This document shows, piece by piece, positions 12,613-25,806 of a stretch of DNA of 64,000 bases. The stretch lies in assembly GCA_001051155.2 (NCBI GenBank), contig JYIP02000005.1:2418001-2482000 (forward strand), written 5' to 3'. Under the pieces are notes generated by a model that was given only the letters and a program-made list of their open reading frames with translations, had not been told where the DNA came from and ran no database searches. Source of the stretch: Chrysoporthe austroafricana (lineage: Eukaryota; Ascomycota; Sordariomycetes; Diaporthales; Cryphonectriaceae). The stretch's first letter is position 1, and the number at the start of each line of letters is the position of its first letter. The translations under genes and the position numbers were made by a program.

Positions 12613-14948
12613 ATGTCAACACTACCCCCCAACTGCCACCACCGTCAAGACGACCTCATGAGAGCATCGCAAGTCAACATGGCCGTCGCACAGCCAGCAA
12701 AGGCCAAGTCGGCCTCCAAGGCCACCAGCAATGCCAACTCGAAACAGAAGACACAGATGCACCGTCGCTCAAGAACAGGTTTGTGCCGTCCTTCCTCCGA
12801 TCCTCTGTCGTTCTCTGTCCTGCCTACACCGACGTCGCCCCGCCCCCAAGTCCTTGGTCTCGACTTGTCTCCAAGTTGTGATCTCTACTTTTTTTTTCTT
12901 TTCTTCTCCGTCCACAGCTCGACTGCCTATCTATTATTCTATCTTGACCTCGTCAGCTAACATGAACCCTCCTTCCAGGCTGCTACACATGCAGGTTACG
13001 GAGGAAGAAGTGCGACGAGGGCTCGCCCATGTGCACGGCATGCAAGCACCTCGGCCTCGTCTGCGAATACAAGCGCCCTATGTGGTGGAGCAACAACGAT
13101 GCACGAAGACAACACAAGGACGACATCAAGATGATCATCAAGAGGAAGAAGCTGTCGGAGAAGGCGTCACACTCTCACGCACACATCCAGACGTCCATGC
13201 CCTCACCACCGGGGCTGTCTCACTCGCTGCCGACATCAGCAACTTTCTCTGACCCTCTCGACCGGACGAGGTCTCAGTCCATCGACTCGCATTACTCGTT
13301 CAACTTCAACAGCCCGCCTGCCGTCACTGATGGCTTCCCCTACAACGGGCAGATGCACCCAGACTTCATGTTCAACGGCATCCCACCTTACACGCCCTAC
13401 GAGATCGATGTCAAGACGGAGCGACAGATGTTCGTCGACGATGTTCCAACATTGAGGGAGTCAACAACTTCAACCTTCAGCACATACACCACCCCGCCGC
13501 CGCCAGGGACATTGCTGCCGCCCTCCTTCCCCCTCGAGGGTGGTGAGTGGACCGAGCAGACCTGCACAGACCGGCGCGAGTCGCTGAACGAGGAGACCCT
13601 GAACTGCAACTTCTTTGACTTTGCACACGGCCCTTCCATGGACACGAGGCAGGTTGCCATTGAGCTGGACGAGAGCGACCAGAGACTTCTGGATCACTTC
13701 ATCCAGTTTGTATTGCCCACTATCTTCCCCATCCTCGAGACGAACCAACACGGCTCCGTTGGCTCGGATCTCATCCTGCCCGCGCTGCAAAGCAACAAGG
13801 GCTACCTGCATTGCTGCCTGAGCATCGCGGCCCAGCACTACAAGGCAATGGTCATGACGCAAAGCGATGAGGTCGACCACGACTTCATGCAGCAAGTTGA
13901 CAACGATATCATGCGTCACCGCTACTCGACCATCTCCTCGCTATGCGATGCCCTTAACCGGGATGAGGACCACCAGCAGATTCTTGAGGCTGCTCTCGGC
14001 CTCATCTTCTTCCAATGCTGTGTCGGCCGCTTTGACGATGCTCTGCCCGACATCGCATGGCACCAGCACTTCCAGGCTGCCATCTCGCTGGTCCAGAAGC
14101 TGAACCTGCCACACCTCGTCTCCGATGAGCACCACCCACTCAGCCAGACCCCCTTCAACATGACACTCACCTCGTGGATTGACATCCTCGGTGCCACGAT
14201 GATGGGTCGTGCCCCAACCTTTGCACACACCTACCGTGAGAAGCACCTCTCTCAGGTGAACCACTCCCTGGGTCTCCGTGAGCTCATGGGATGTGAGGAC
14301 CGTGTCATGTACCTCATCAGCGAGATCGCCTGCCTTGAGGCTCTTAAGCGTGATGGCATGGATGACATCACGTTGTGCCAGCACGTGCACGTCCTCGGCG
14401 ACCAAATTGGCCTGACCGAGATCGGCGAGACGGGACCTAAGATCCCCTTCAATGCCAATGGGACGCTGAGCCCCAAGCAGCTGTCCAGGAACATGACCCA
14501 GGCATTCCGTCTCACCGCACGCATCTACCTGTGCAGTCTGGTGCCCGGCTTCTCCCCCACCCAGCCCTCGTGCATCGACCTCGTCGACCGCCTCACCAAC
14601 GTCCTGCAGCACATCCCTTCGGGCCCGGGCGGCTTTGACCGCTCCCTCGTCTGGGTGTACCTGCTGGGCGGCTCGATGAGCGGCGTGGGATCGAGCTTCC
14701 GCACGTTCTTCGAGGACCGGGTGTCGCAGCTGGGCGAACAGGCCGACTACGGCTCCTTCGGCCGCGTCGCCTCCCTCCTCCGCGAAGTCTGGGCCCGCAA
14801 CGACGAGCTCGTCTGCTCGCCGAGCAGCGCCACCAGCGCGGCGGCCGGCATCAAGCCGGACGAGTCCGTGCAGCAGCAGGGACAGCAGCAGTATATCCCC
14901 TGGCGGGATGTGATGCAGATGAAGGGCTGGGATTTCCTGCTCATCTAG
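12613..14948 (+). CDS. Zn(2)-Cys(6) fungal transcription factor
   Basis: Exon 1 is 12613-12778 and exon 2 is 12979-14948, about 711 residues. The 200-nt intron runs from GTTTGT to CCAG and splits the zinc cluster; joining the exons restores a complete binuclear cluster at residues 57-84 with exact CX2CX6CX6CX2CX6C spacing (CYTCRLRRKKCDEGSPMCTAC...). A basic RRSR segment precedes it and a Lys/Arg-rich linker follows (IIKRKKLSEK). The middle and C-terminal regions are helical with the look of the fungal-specific factor domain (hydrophobic repeats from about residue 300), ending near MKGWDFLLI. The GCYTCRLRRKKCDEG...GLVCEYKRPMWW signature is shared with factors often labelled Moc3-like, but the target genes cannot be read from sequence. 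Translation could also start at the ATGs at 12658 or 12679; all keep the cluster. It is probably nuclear and binds CGG-type half-sites. Confidence 0.9.
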
Positions 14949-16732
14949 ATGATGACGCGAAGGGATACCTTGACTCCGCATCCGCCTGCGTGTCCCTCTC
15001 TGCCGAGACGATGCAGGGTGTCGCCTCATCGCAATGCACACCCGACCTTCTTTCAGCTTTACCCCCCCCCCCAAACACAGAACTTAAAACCTAGATGGCT
15101 GCCGCAAGGCAATTCATGAGATGAGGAATGATGGTTGATACCTAACTGGCCTGAACGACACTGGACCTTCGGACGAAGATAATGATGAACCTTTCCCGCA
15201 GCTGGGCTGAAGGCTGCGATATTTGAAATGAAGAAACAAACAATATGCGAGAACGAGACGAGCCGACTCGGCGACGTGCTCTGCGGTGGATGACAATGGA
15301 CCACAGCGGACTCTTTTCACAGAGTAGCTGTTCGTCTTCTGGTTTCCCTCACACTCCCTATATTTAAAGCATGCATCGGCAGGCGTTCTTGCGCGGGTCG
15401 TGTCTTTGGGGATTTCGGATTATTGGGGCATCTGGGCTTTATACCATTTCATTCGGGCGAGGGCGAGTCTCAGGGAGAACTATTATTTTGGCATCTCTTA
15501 AGACAGGTCACAACGGCTGGGGGACTATTATATATACCCACTATGAGTCGTGCAGTACTACTTTGGAGTAGATAGCCGCCTTGAGTCTCTCGTCTCCACG
15601 GCGATGGACGATGTTTGAGATGGCGGATAGGCACGCCAGGATACCTAGTCAGCGCAAACAACCAAAAGAAATCTTGAAAACAAACCCGGCGCGAGATGTT
15701 CCCAAACGCTTCTATTGGTGACCTGCGCTCTGCACCTGAAACTGCACCGCCTGTATCGCGGGCGCGACGACGAGGGCGAGGACGACGAGGACCGGGACCC
15801 AAACGTAGACGCGCGCGATGGCCCCCGAGGACTGAGGCCATCGTGGCCACTGGGTGGCGCCGCCAGCCACGATGACACGCGCCGGCAACCCTGCTCGGCC
15901 AGACCGCAGCGTGGCGCGCGGCGGCCTGGATCGAGCAGCGTCCCGCCCACCGCCTAGGCCGCGGCCCTGGGGCCACCCTCCCCTCCCCGCGTCCAGCTGG
16001 CGCAGCCCCGATCGTGACGTGATGATGCCTATTTTCTACTATCCTATACCGCCTAACCCGGTCGTTGCGCGTCCGAAACGGCGCCATCTGTTCCTGCCGC
16101 CCACGACAGCCCTGATGCGTTCAGAGGCGTGGGGGGATTGCTCGCTAGGTTGGGAGAAGGTGGGAGGTGGGAAGGGGGGTTCGATCTTGAAGGAGCGGGC
16201 TTGCGTCTCGCATCTGCTTCCTCCTCGACTCCATCTTGCGATCTGGGGTGACTTGCATCGAAGCCTGGCCCTGCTCGATCTGCCACACGAAACCAAATTC
16301 CCCCTTCCCTCCCCAATCCTTATCCTCCTCGAGCACGACGAGTTGGCCAATTAGCTTGATTGCGATCATCGAATTCAGCCCTCGCATGAGCCCCTGCCAG
16401 CGCATCGCGTGCTCCGTCTGGCGGTTATGATTGAATGATGACGACAGAAGACGTCGGAGGTGAAGATCGAGATCCTGGAACGGGTTGCAGATGGGCGCTG
16501 CCATACGGTCAGGTACAGGCAAGTCGTCACGAGCATACTGGCTAGGTATAGACACTTCATTCGGCGTGTGCGGACCTTGTCCCAATTAACAGATTCTAAC
16601 TCAAACGCCGCCGCGGCGCCAAATAAATACATGTGAACGAACGAACAGACAGACAATTAATATGGAGCCGCTACCTGCGCCCCTACGGCTGGCTACACAG
16701 ACCATGCCGCCACGGGGGGGGGGGGCGCAACC
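14949..16732. other. Intergenic, convergent 3' flanks
   Basis: This lies between the 3' ends of the Zn2Cys6 gene and the acyltransferase gene. It contains a C-run at about 15061-15072 and a G-run at about 16714-16726. A hydrophobic frame on the minus strand (about 15711-15960) has no start codon and was not accepted as a gene. A minus-strand frame at 16145-16585 has a fairly protein-like middle section but no recognisable family. Confidence 0.5.
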
Positions 16733-18321
16733 TTATTTCGTCCCGGCGGCCAGCTCCTTCTCGATCTTCTCCCACAGGCCGGCGGGCCGGTAGCCCTCGA
16801 GCCAGTAGTTGCCCTTGGCGTCCTTGCCGGTGATGATGAAGCCCTCGGGGTAGGGCAGGCCGGTCTGGATCTGGGAGACGAAGCTGGGGGTGAGGGGGCC
16901 GTCCAGCTTGCGGGCGGCGGCGGCCGAGAAGTCGGCCATGTACACGCCGGACTTGAACCAGTTGGAGTAGCCCATGTGGTGCATGTTGGCGGAGCCGAAG
17001 AAGACGGGCAGCGGGCCCAGGGGCCAGGCGTTGGCGCGGACCATGGCCTCGTAGGCCTCGACCTGGGCGCGGGTGCCCTGGGCGTTGACGGCGCGGCGGA
17101 TGTCGCCGGCGAGGCGGCCGAGCGACGCGTCCATCTCGCGCTTGGTGCGCAGCAGGTTCTTGAAGCTCAGGCAGTTGCCGACGTATAGCCGGTCCGGCGG
17201 CAGCAGGTCGCCGGCGAGGGCTTTGCGCGCCGACATGGCCTGCATGATGGTGACGGGCTTGTCGGCGGGCAGGTGGCACACGGCGAGGCGCGACCACCAG
17301 GCCGTGAGCACGTCGTTCTCGGTCAGGAAGGGGTTGGGGTCGCCGGCGTCGCGCAGCTCCTGCAGGCAGTCCTCGCGCATCTTCTGCCAGAACCGCGGCG
17401 GGATGCACACGGTGCGGTTCTCCTTGCGGCCCACGAGCAGCCGGTAGCCGTTGCGCAGCACGTACGACCCCGTCGCGAGCGTCCCCAGCTGCGCGCCGGC
17501 CACCTCGTACGTCTCCTCCGGGTGCATGCCCAGCTCGCGCAGCGGGTCCTCGTCGAAGCCGTGCAGGGACTTGACCTCGTCCTCGCGGCCCTGGAGGATG
17601 AGCACCCAGCTGTCGACGATAGCGCGCAGGCCCATGGCGTCGGCGGCGACGTGCAGCCAGTGGATGGTGACGAGGGTCGAGTCGGTGAAGGAGACGATGC
17701 GCAGGCCGAGGACCGGCCGGTCCGTGAGCGTGTAGTCCTCGAGCGACTTGGGCGAGTCGGGCCCGCACGCCAGCTCGGCCCACTCCTCCGGGTTGCCCAC
17801 GGTGGCGGGCCGGTCGACGGGGATCGAGGCCGCCGTGGGCAGCTTGGCCGCGACCGGGTGGGCCGCCCGCGGCGTGTCGTGCGCGAGGTGCGTGTACGCG
17901 ATGGCCGGCCGCTCGTCGGTGAACGCCTGCGGCACGTGGTACACGAGGCCCTTGGGCTGCGGCGCGGGGGGGGGGACCCGGTTAGCACTTCCCGTGGGGA
18001 GAGCAAACACACATCAGATGATTAGGGGGGAGGAGGAGGGGGGGAAGGGATGGGGGAGAGGGCAGAGAGGTTATTCCCGGAAGGGGGCCTCGGGACGGCG
18101 CGACGTACCCCTTTCCTGACCCTGCCGCCGAGCTTCTGCCAGGTGTCGCGGCGGACGAGCGTGTCGAGGCTGCTGCGCAGCTTCTCCGGGTCCAGCACCT
18201 CGTCGAAGACCATGAGGGCGTACATGGTGATCCGGGTGAACATGGGGGTGTCGTCGAAGTAGTGCAGCGGGATGACCTTGTCCGGCCCTGGCTGCGCGGC
18301 CGCGCCGTTAGAGGAGGCCAT
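16733..18321 (-). CDS. BAHD-type (trichothecene acetyltransferase-like) acyltransferase
   Basis: Exon 1 is 18321-18109 and exon 2 is 17956-16733, about 478 residues. The intron goes from GTACGT (18108) to CGCAG (17957) in phase 0, joining ...GGRVRKG to PKGLVYHVP.... The N-terminal part ([11 protein letters not shown]..., [12 protein letters not shown]) and the HVAAD sequence at about residue 173 match the HXXXD catalytic motif of acyl-CoA-dependent transferases, where the His acts as general base. The second family motif, DFGWG in plants, appears as a degenerate ADFSAA near residue 411. Proteins of this fungal group acetylate or acylate secondary metabolites or toxic compounds in the cytosol; the substrate here is unknown. 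No synthase, P450 or transporter gene sits beside it, so a biosynthetic cluster is not supported. GC-rich third positions make several antisense frames look open; they are shadows. Confidence 0.85.
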
Positions 18322-21300
18322 GATGATGATGGTACTGCTGCTGGTGATGATGACGATGACGAGGAGGAGGAGGAGGAGGAGGACGAGGAGGACGAGGTTG
18401 AGGACGTGGACGTGTCGTGTGTCCCCTGACTGGCACGTGTGCCCGAGCGGTGAATCTGGTCGTCGTCTCTGTCACGCCGGGGCGAGGGCAGCGAGGCCAC
18501 AGAGGATGGGGATCGGCCGGCTGGAAGAAGTTTGGAATGCTGGGTCGCGAGGGAGCAGACGGACGGCCTGGCATCATGAGCATGCCATCGCTGTGCCGCA
18601 CCCGCTGGATAATATGTACAATATGTACAAAGTCCGTACATCCATCGGCGCAGCGCCCTGGCCAGGCTCGGGCCCAATCTAACCTTCACGGCTCCCAGGC
18701 AGAGACACCAACGGCGGCGGGCTGCGACAACGGTCATGCCACTACCAACGGGGGGGCCAGGACAAGCCTGTCTGTCTTACCTATCTACGCCGTGGGCCGT
18801 TGGGACCTGCGCCGCAGCTCCGCATGGCAGCCCTTTCCGGATGCAGCCGGCCTCGCAAATTGCTCCCCTCCCCCCCAGCGCCGCAGGCTGGCGTCGTAGG
18901 CATGCTGCCAGGAAGAGAGGAGGAAGGACCTCGCAGGACAGAAACGTGGGACGCGCAGGATTCCGCTCCTACGGTGAGATACTACACCACGAACCATGCA
19001 CGGGTCATGGTGGTGGTGTATGCACTACTGGGCTTAGAGCAGGATGACCCGCGTGGGGCCAGACCCCGTCGTCGTCGTCGCTGGTGGGCAGGGGGGACGA
19101 TGGGGGATGGGCGCCCCTGATAGGCTCCTGCGCTGCTCCTCGGCACGACGAGGCCAGCGCCCATAAGAACCAAGAGGATATAGTAAGCAGGCCGTGCGAC
19201 GGTCCTCCACCTTGGCGGGTCTTGGGGGAGGAGGGGAGAGGACCGTTGAGCGGCGGGTTGGATCGTGGGCCGGGTGGGTCTGGAGGGCCTGGGGAGGCGT
19301 GATAGGGCCTGGGAGGGCCTGGAGGCTCCATGCCGTCGCATGTCTGAGTACTACCGTAGTATGCTCGCCACCATAGTACAGAGCAGGTAAGCAGTCAGAC
19401 GCTGCTGCAGGGGGAGATAGGAGTAATTTACAACGCAATATCCTGTCTCCCGGGTCTCCGTGATCATCCTCCCCCCGCCTTCTCCTCTGCCGTCCTCTGC
19501 TTCCTGCTTACGGTGGTAGTCATAGTCATAGTAATAGTAATAGTAGAGGTAGCAGTAGTAACGTGGAGACGATGATCACATAGCATGTGTCAGTATGTGC
19601 TGGACAAGACGCAGCGCCGGCCACTCGCGGCCTGTCGCTGTATGGACCGACCTGCCTTTGGTAGTAAGCGACATGCCGGCCGTTGCGACCCTGACGGATC
19701 TCGCTTACTCCACCAGTCGAAGTCCTTTCTGGGGCCCACGTCCCGCCGCCTGGCGTTGCGCCATCGTCCTGGGGGTGGTGGGACGCTGCCACATGTCTCG
19801 TGCCGGCCGTGTGGGTGGGTGGACTTGGGAGGGAGGGGGGAGGGAGATAGAGACAGAGCGCGCGGTGGGATGAGGAGGGACGGAAGCAGACGATGCAATG
19901 CAGATCGACATACTTAGGAGCGAGGAGCAGGAGCAGGAGGGTTAGTGTCGAGGGGGGGGGAGGGACTTTAGAGTTTGATAATCTATCTCGCACGCCGGCC
20001 GAGACACCTCCAGCGGTGTGCGGCATTACCTCCAAGGCGTCGAGCACGTCCGTACTGGCTTTCTCTGCCAAATGCGGTACCAACCTTGGAGAGTCAGTAC
20101 GATGTAAAGCTTTGTACCATGTATGAACATGTATGAAGGGGGTGGAGACCCGGGGAGCCCTACCCGGCGGCCGCTGCGATGCCACGAGAGAGGCGCGCAG
20201 ACAGGCGATGTAATACCACACTCGATACCTCCTCACTCGACAGCAACACAGTACGGCCGAGGTTGGCGTCGTCTCGCCCCCGGCTCCCCGTATTTGACAG
20301 ACGGGCTAGCGGGGAGGGTATCGCGCCAGATCAGCCCACAAAGCCCTGGAGTGCCTGTCGTCGTCTGTGCGCCTCTCGGGTTCTCCCATGCAGCGCACTG
20401 ACTCGGGCGGGAGGTGTGCTGCTCGACGACGAGCGTGGACGAGGCCGCCTCTCCCACCCCCCCCCCGGGACCCACGAGGAGACCCGGTAGCTAATGAGCT
20501 TGCTCGGGCCGGCGCGGGCCCCCTCAACGGCAAGCAAGGCACTTTTGGTCGTGGTCCCAGCACCCAGTACCCACAGGCCCAAGCGGCGCGACGACGACAT
20601 CTCACACTCCCATCGCACCGTATCATGGGCCCGACTCCGTGTGCTGTGGTGGGTACCGTGCTGTAAGTAAGCCCACGAAGTGCTCACATGGCATCCACAC
20701 TATGACATACTGCGCATAAGGACAAGACACAAGAGAGAGAGGACAGGACAGGCACAGCCCCCCCGTGGGTCGGTCGGCTTATGTCAGAGGGCCCCAGTGG
20801 GCTCCCGTGCGACGCTGCTGCTGGCTGCAGAACGGCATGGAGCCTCTCCGGGAGGAACAAACGATCCCACCCCGGTTTATAAACAGCAGCCCCCCCTCCC
20901 CCTCGCCCTTGGTCGGAACCGAGGAGCCACGCTGATCTGCGGCCTGGGAGAGATTGGGGCGTGGGCCAGATCCGTATCTCAGCCGCTCGTCGCGAGATGT
21001 GGCCGGGGGTGGCTGTGAAGGGGGGGGGGTCTCTCTCTCCCGAGCTGCCCTCTCACGTCCCTCTCTCTCTGTCTCTCTCTCTGTCTCTCATGCGACCTGC
21101 AGGGCCTCTTCTATTTCCCTGTGGCGACTTGCTGACCGCGTCTCTTAGCGTGCCGTTGTCTCTTCCTGTTGGGGCTCGGCGCAGGCATCAGAAACCGGGG
21201 CCTGTGGCGAACCGATGCCGTGCTTCTCCTATTGTCGGGGGCTTCTTGTGTAGTATCTGAGTAAGACGGCTAGTGCGGCAGTCCTCGTCCTCCGCCTTAC

Positions 21301-22017
21301 GCCCTTGAGAACACATACACACTCTCTCTCTCTCGCACTCACACCCTCGCGAGATGGGTTCCCGCCCGGCAGAGAACTGGGGGGGGGGGCTGATCATCAT
21401 GCTAACGGATGCGAAGGATTCCCTAGTCCTCTGCCGGAATAGGGACTTCTTCGGTCTCAGCCTGGGGCAGCGTGGGCAACTGCAACCCTCCGAACCCGCG
21501 AAAGAACCCTACGAACGGGGCTTGGGCCACGCCCATACCTGGCACTGGCACACTGGGTAGCAGTAGGTAGCAGCAGGCCGTTATTGGCATCATGTGAGGA
21601 GGGTGGGTCGGCGTCGCAGAGGGACGGACATACGGCCGCGGAGGGGCCAATCCTGTAAGGTGAGCCCCGGACCTCGCAGGAGGACGTGCATTGCTTTTTT
21701 GGATTTTTTTTCTCCGGGCGACCTGATACGGGTGCAAGAGCAGATAGTATATCCAGATGTGACGCCCCCGGCGGCGCCCTCTCAGCCCTGCACCGCATTT
21801 GCGTGTCGTATATCGAGCCGATCCGCCCCCAAGCTGAGGAGGCTCCTTATACTTTCCACGTCTCTCCGGGCTCCATAACTTACTGCACCACCACTACCAC
21901 CGCCCTCCTCCCTCCCTCACGCGCAGCCGCCGCCCCCAGCGACGTCGAGGGCCAAAAAACTCAAAACAGAATTCACCCTACCCGCCGTCGTCTTCCAGCC
22001 AGCGCCCCAGCATCATC
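18322..22017. other. 3.7 kb divergent intergenic region
   Basis: This lies between the 5' ends of the acyltransferase (-) and the rhodopsin-like gene (+), so it should carry both promoters. It contains a GAG-rich tract (18361-18390), AGT/AAT-type triplet runs at about 19514-19562, CT-rich runs at 21058-21090 and 21320-21336, and an AT-rich TTTATAAA box at about 20875-20884. None of the open frames shows a known domain. Confidence 0.5.
18361..18382. repeat. GAG triplet run upstream of the acyltransferase
   Basis: Seven GAG copies followed by mixed GAC/GAG triplets to about 18400. On the acyltransferase mRNA strand this is a CTC-rich stretch starting about 40 nt before the start codon, so it probably forms part of the 5' UTR. 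Confidence 0.75.
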
Positions 22018-23569
22018 ATGTCGGAGGTGGGCGTGATACCTCCGCCGGCGGGCCAGACGGCCACTTTCAACGGCGGCTTCTCGAACCTCCAGATCACGCT
22101 CATCGTCGTCAACGCCGTCACCTACGCGCTCGCCACCATCTTCATGCTCCTGCGGTTCTACACCTCCGCCTTCATCAACAAGAGGACGGAGCCCGGCGAT
22201 TGTGAGTGCTTCTCTCCTCCTCCCCCGGGAGGCCCCCAGCCCCCAAAGGCCCCAGGCGTCGTACAATGATGATGGATGAACGAACGCCATGCTCACGCCA
22301 GATCTTCTTCCTCCCCGCAGTCTTTGTATTCGCGTCCTGGGCCGTGGCCGCAGCCTCGTCCGGTTTCACATTTGCTGGTAAGTCCAGGCCGTTCTGCCCC
22401 CTCCCGCGCGCGCGGCGCATGTGCTCACCCTGCGGACAGCGATCCAGTATGGCTACGGGCAACACCTCTGGGACGTCACGGCGGAGCAGGTCGTGGGATA
22501 CTATGCTGTAAGTTTCACCGCGGCCCACCTGTGGATTCTGGAGGGGAGGGGAAGAAATGGGAGGGAAGAAGACGGGGGTGGAGAGAGGAGAGAAAAAAAG
22601 CCGAGAAAAAGAGACAGAGAGGATAATTAGGACGGGAGGCTCACACGCCGGCAGAAACTCATCACCATGAGCGTCACGTACTTCTGGTCGCCCAGCCTGA
22701 CGAAGCTGTCGCTCCTGACGCTCTTCTACACGGTCAACCGGTCCCGGTGGGGGCGCATCTGCACCTGGCTGCTCGCGGTCGCCATCGTCATCTTCACGGT
22801 CGTCTTCACGATCCTGATCGCGGGCCCTTGCAACCCGCTGATCGCCTCCAACATCAGCTGTGTCAACAACGTCGGCGCCGCCCACGCCGCGCTCAACATC
22901 CTGTCCGACCTCATCGTCATCGTGCTGCCCATCCCCCTGATCCACGGCCTCCAGATGCCCATCAAGCAGAAGATCACCGTCGGCGTGCTCATGACCCTCG
23001 GCTCCTTGTAAGTCCTGATATCGCTCCATCGTGGGCAGTCCTCCGTGCTAACCGCGCCCGTCTAGCTGCGTGATCGCCTCTATCGTTCGCATTGTCTACG
23101 TCACGAAGATCCAGGACGACCCGGACACGACGTACGCCGAGGCCAAGGTCGGCGTGTGGTCCTCGATCGAGGTCAACGTCGGGATCATGTGCGTCAGCAG
23201 TAAGTATTCCTGCCCCCCCGTTCCCCGGGACGAGCGGCCGGTCCTGACGAGCGGGTTACAGTGGCGCGCCTCAAGCCGTTCATGCAGCGGTACTTCCCCA
23301 AGTTCCTCTCCCTGGGCAGCTCGCACGGCGGCTCGAGCGGGCCGTACAAGGGCAACAGCGGCTACGGGCCCGGCCACAGCAGCGGGCGGCGGCCGGGCCA
23401 CAACGCCTACGAGCTGCACAGCGTGCAGCCGAGCAGCGTCGCCGCGCCGGACCTCGACGGCAAGATCCGCATCAAGACCGAGTACTACGTCTCGCGGACC
23501 ACCAAGGACCAGGACAGCGAGAGCACCGACGTCATCTGGAACAAGCCGGCCCAGGGCGGCTGGCAGTAG
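22018..23569 (+). CDS. Fungal rhodopsin-domain seven-helix membrane protein
   Basis: Six exons: 22018-22201, 22321-22377, 22440-22507, 22655-23007, 23066-23199, 23262-23569, which sum to 367 residues with all phases matching. Introns have GTGAGT or GTAAGT donors and CAG or TAG acceptors. The protein starts MSEVGVIPP; seven hydrophobic segments fall between about residues 20 and 275, with the family landmarks QYGYGQHLW after helix 2, VTYFWSPSLTKLSLL, YTVNRSRWGR, GPCNP and a Cys-containing loop (NISCVNN), then GIMCVSMARLKP. The tail is hydrophilic, with Ser/Gly-rich and Lys-rich parts. This is the PF20684-type family, common and expanded in Pezizomycotina plasma membranes; members resemble Pth11-like receptors, but ligands are mostly unknown and this one lacks an N-terminal CFEM domain. 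It may be a receptor; no partner gene is adjacent. Confidence 0.85.
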
Positions 23570-23756
23570 TAGGGACTGGGCTGGTGCTGCCCGGAGCAGA
23601 CCAGCGCGCCTGTGGAGAGGTGGAGGGGAAGAAACGGGAGGGGAGGAAGAGACGGAGAGAAAAAAAAAAAATATGGGTCTACGTGTATATATAGCATGCG
23701 TCGACGACGACAACGACGACGACGACGGAGATGTATCCCTCGTCCGGCGCGGTGTA

Positions 23757-23775
23757 TTTTTTTTTTTTTTTTTTT
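23757..23775. repeat. T19 homopolymer
   Basis: A run of 19 thymines about 190 nt after the rhodopsin-like stop codon, near its expected 3' end. It may be a length-variable site. Confidence 0.8.
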
Positions 23776-24818
23776 AAACGGCCATTCTAGAGCGAACGTC
23801 ATCACTTCTTGGAACCGACTGCTGCGCCTTGTTTAGACCGAATAGCTACGCTGTAATGATCCTCAAGAAAGAGCTTCTCAATACCCGCCACGTGCAACGT
23901 GGCAACGTGGCCTGCGTGTCCCGCCCCGTGGTTCCTCACAACCTTCCTCCCTACAGCCTGCGGGGCGCCGGCCATCCTCTTCGCCCCTTAGCGAGGCCGA
24001 GCCGAGAAGAAGCAACAAGAGGTCGTGGTCACGGGACGCTACACATATGCCGTCGAGGTGACTAGTTTCGGGGTGCCACCTCAGCCGCCCGCCCGGCCGG
24101 CTCTCTGGCGGTCAGGAGCCCGGCCTCCTTTGTTTTCTTCTTTTTCCTCGCCTTGTTTCCCCTGTTTTCTTTTTTTTTCTTCCTTCTTCTTTGCTTTTCC
24201 CTCTTTTCCCCCGCGCCACCGCCCACGTGCCGGATCTGCAGAGGGCAGCGGTCCCCTCACAGCCGCACACGTCGCCGTCGGGGTAAACTTCGGTCTAAAA
24301 GCGCCTGCGGGCGGCTTACTAGAGAGACTAAGAATTTGGAAGCATGCACCCGGCGGAAGGGCGATGCGAGGTGATGCGAGGCGATCATGGTATGTAGTGC
24401 TATAGTCTGGTACTGCGTGAGATGGGGGCGGGTCCCCCCATCGGCATGTGAATGGATGCCGGATCCTGAGCAGTCCTGCTATGGTACATAGTATGTAGGC
24501 AGTGGGCCTCGTGGGTCGGCTGCGACGTTCGTGTTTGCAGGATTACCATAACGGGAAGAAGGAATCAGGTCGCCAGGGGTGCGCGAGCGCTCTCGGCTCT
24601 CGATGATTAGTTTGAGGCTACCGTGTTACCCATCCTGGGCCCCCGGGATCTTTGTCTTGGGATCGCTGGTGAGTGGGCCAGGCTGCCGTGTTCCAGTGGG
24701 CCCAGCGCCTGACCGGTGGCCCCTAGGCAGCGGGTGAATAGCCAGCATGTGGGCGCCGAGTATCTCCCGGGGGGGGCTTACCGTGGTATCGTGGATATTA
24801 CGGTAGCATACCGGTATG

Positions 24819-24830
24819 GGGTATATACCC
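24819..24830. repeat. 12-bp palindrome GGGTATATACCC
   Basis: A perfect palindrome with a TATATA core, in an AT-richer patch that also holds ACCGGT and TATTTATA nearby. It could be a binding site or promoter element of an unseen transcript; function is unknown. Confidence 0.5.
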
Positions 24831-25806
24831 AGCACCGTAGTATTAGGCACGGCGATCCTATTTATACCATACTGCTACTGCACCGACTGTAGCGATGTCA
24901 CGGTGAGTGCTTGGAGGCAGGGAGAGGGAGACCAGTGAAGAATGCGACCTACCCAGTCAGTGCCAGTGCCAGTGCCAGTCTGCACCTAGCGGACGGAAGC
25001 TCCAGCGCCTTGTCTGCCGGTCGAGGTCGCAGCCAAGGTGGGCCGCCCTATTTACTGGGCACGACAACAGCTGAGCAAGAATGCTACATGCTGGGGGCGG
25101 GCTATTGGACCGGACGAGCAGATCCATCCTATCTCCCCTTGGCGGCAGAGACACCCCGCGAAGCATAAAACTGACTGCGCCAGGCTGGCCAACCCGGGGG
25201 CCGCGGTCCTCGGCGGTGCAGATCGTCGATTGGCAGCGCTGCCGGGTTCTTCTCAGGAGTAGACGCTGAGCCGGCGAGCCTGGAGCCCTGTTGTCGCCCG
25301 TGCCCAACAAGCCAGCCATAGTTCGGACGGGACAGGACAGCCCAGCCCAGCCCAGGGCCGGAGAAATGCGCCGCAGAGGAGGCGCCAAGGGAGATGAGAG
25401 AGTCGCTGGGCCGGCATGCAGGAGGTTCCTGGGCCTGGCTGGCTGCACCCTCGCATCTCGCGTGCCCACCCGCCTGCGCCCTCGCGGTGCATTGCAGTGC
25501 ATGCATGTGTTTTATCCAGTGTGGATGGCTGTGTGGCTGCCGGCGACTGGCCAGGTCTCGTGATTGTCGCCCGAACAACCACCCTAGGTGGCCCAGGTCG
25601 TCGCGTTGTCTGAGGCGGGGGGAGGAAACATGAGAGAGATGACGAGGTGGACACGCCGGGGGTGAGGGGGCGTGTTGGTGGAGGGAGACCCAGCTCTATT
25701 AGTACGCCGATAAACCTCTGACAGCGATCACCCATCAATCAGCCTTACGTGGCGCCACAGCCTGAACCGTGCGAGGCCAGGCCAAGCCCGCCTGGCAGCC
25801 TGGCAG

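Noticed and set aside
15711..15960. Minus-strand frame with a strongly hydrophobic stretch (VYVWVPVLVVLALVVAP)
   Set aside because: No start codon in frame; the hydrophobic run is produced by a GTC/CTC-rich repeat, so it is probably chance. An upstream exon could not be shown.
16145..16585. 146-codon minus-strand frame next to the acyltransferase 3' end
   Set aside because: The middle is faintly protein-like but no family, clear splice partners or codon bias could be found.
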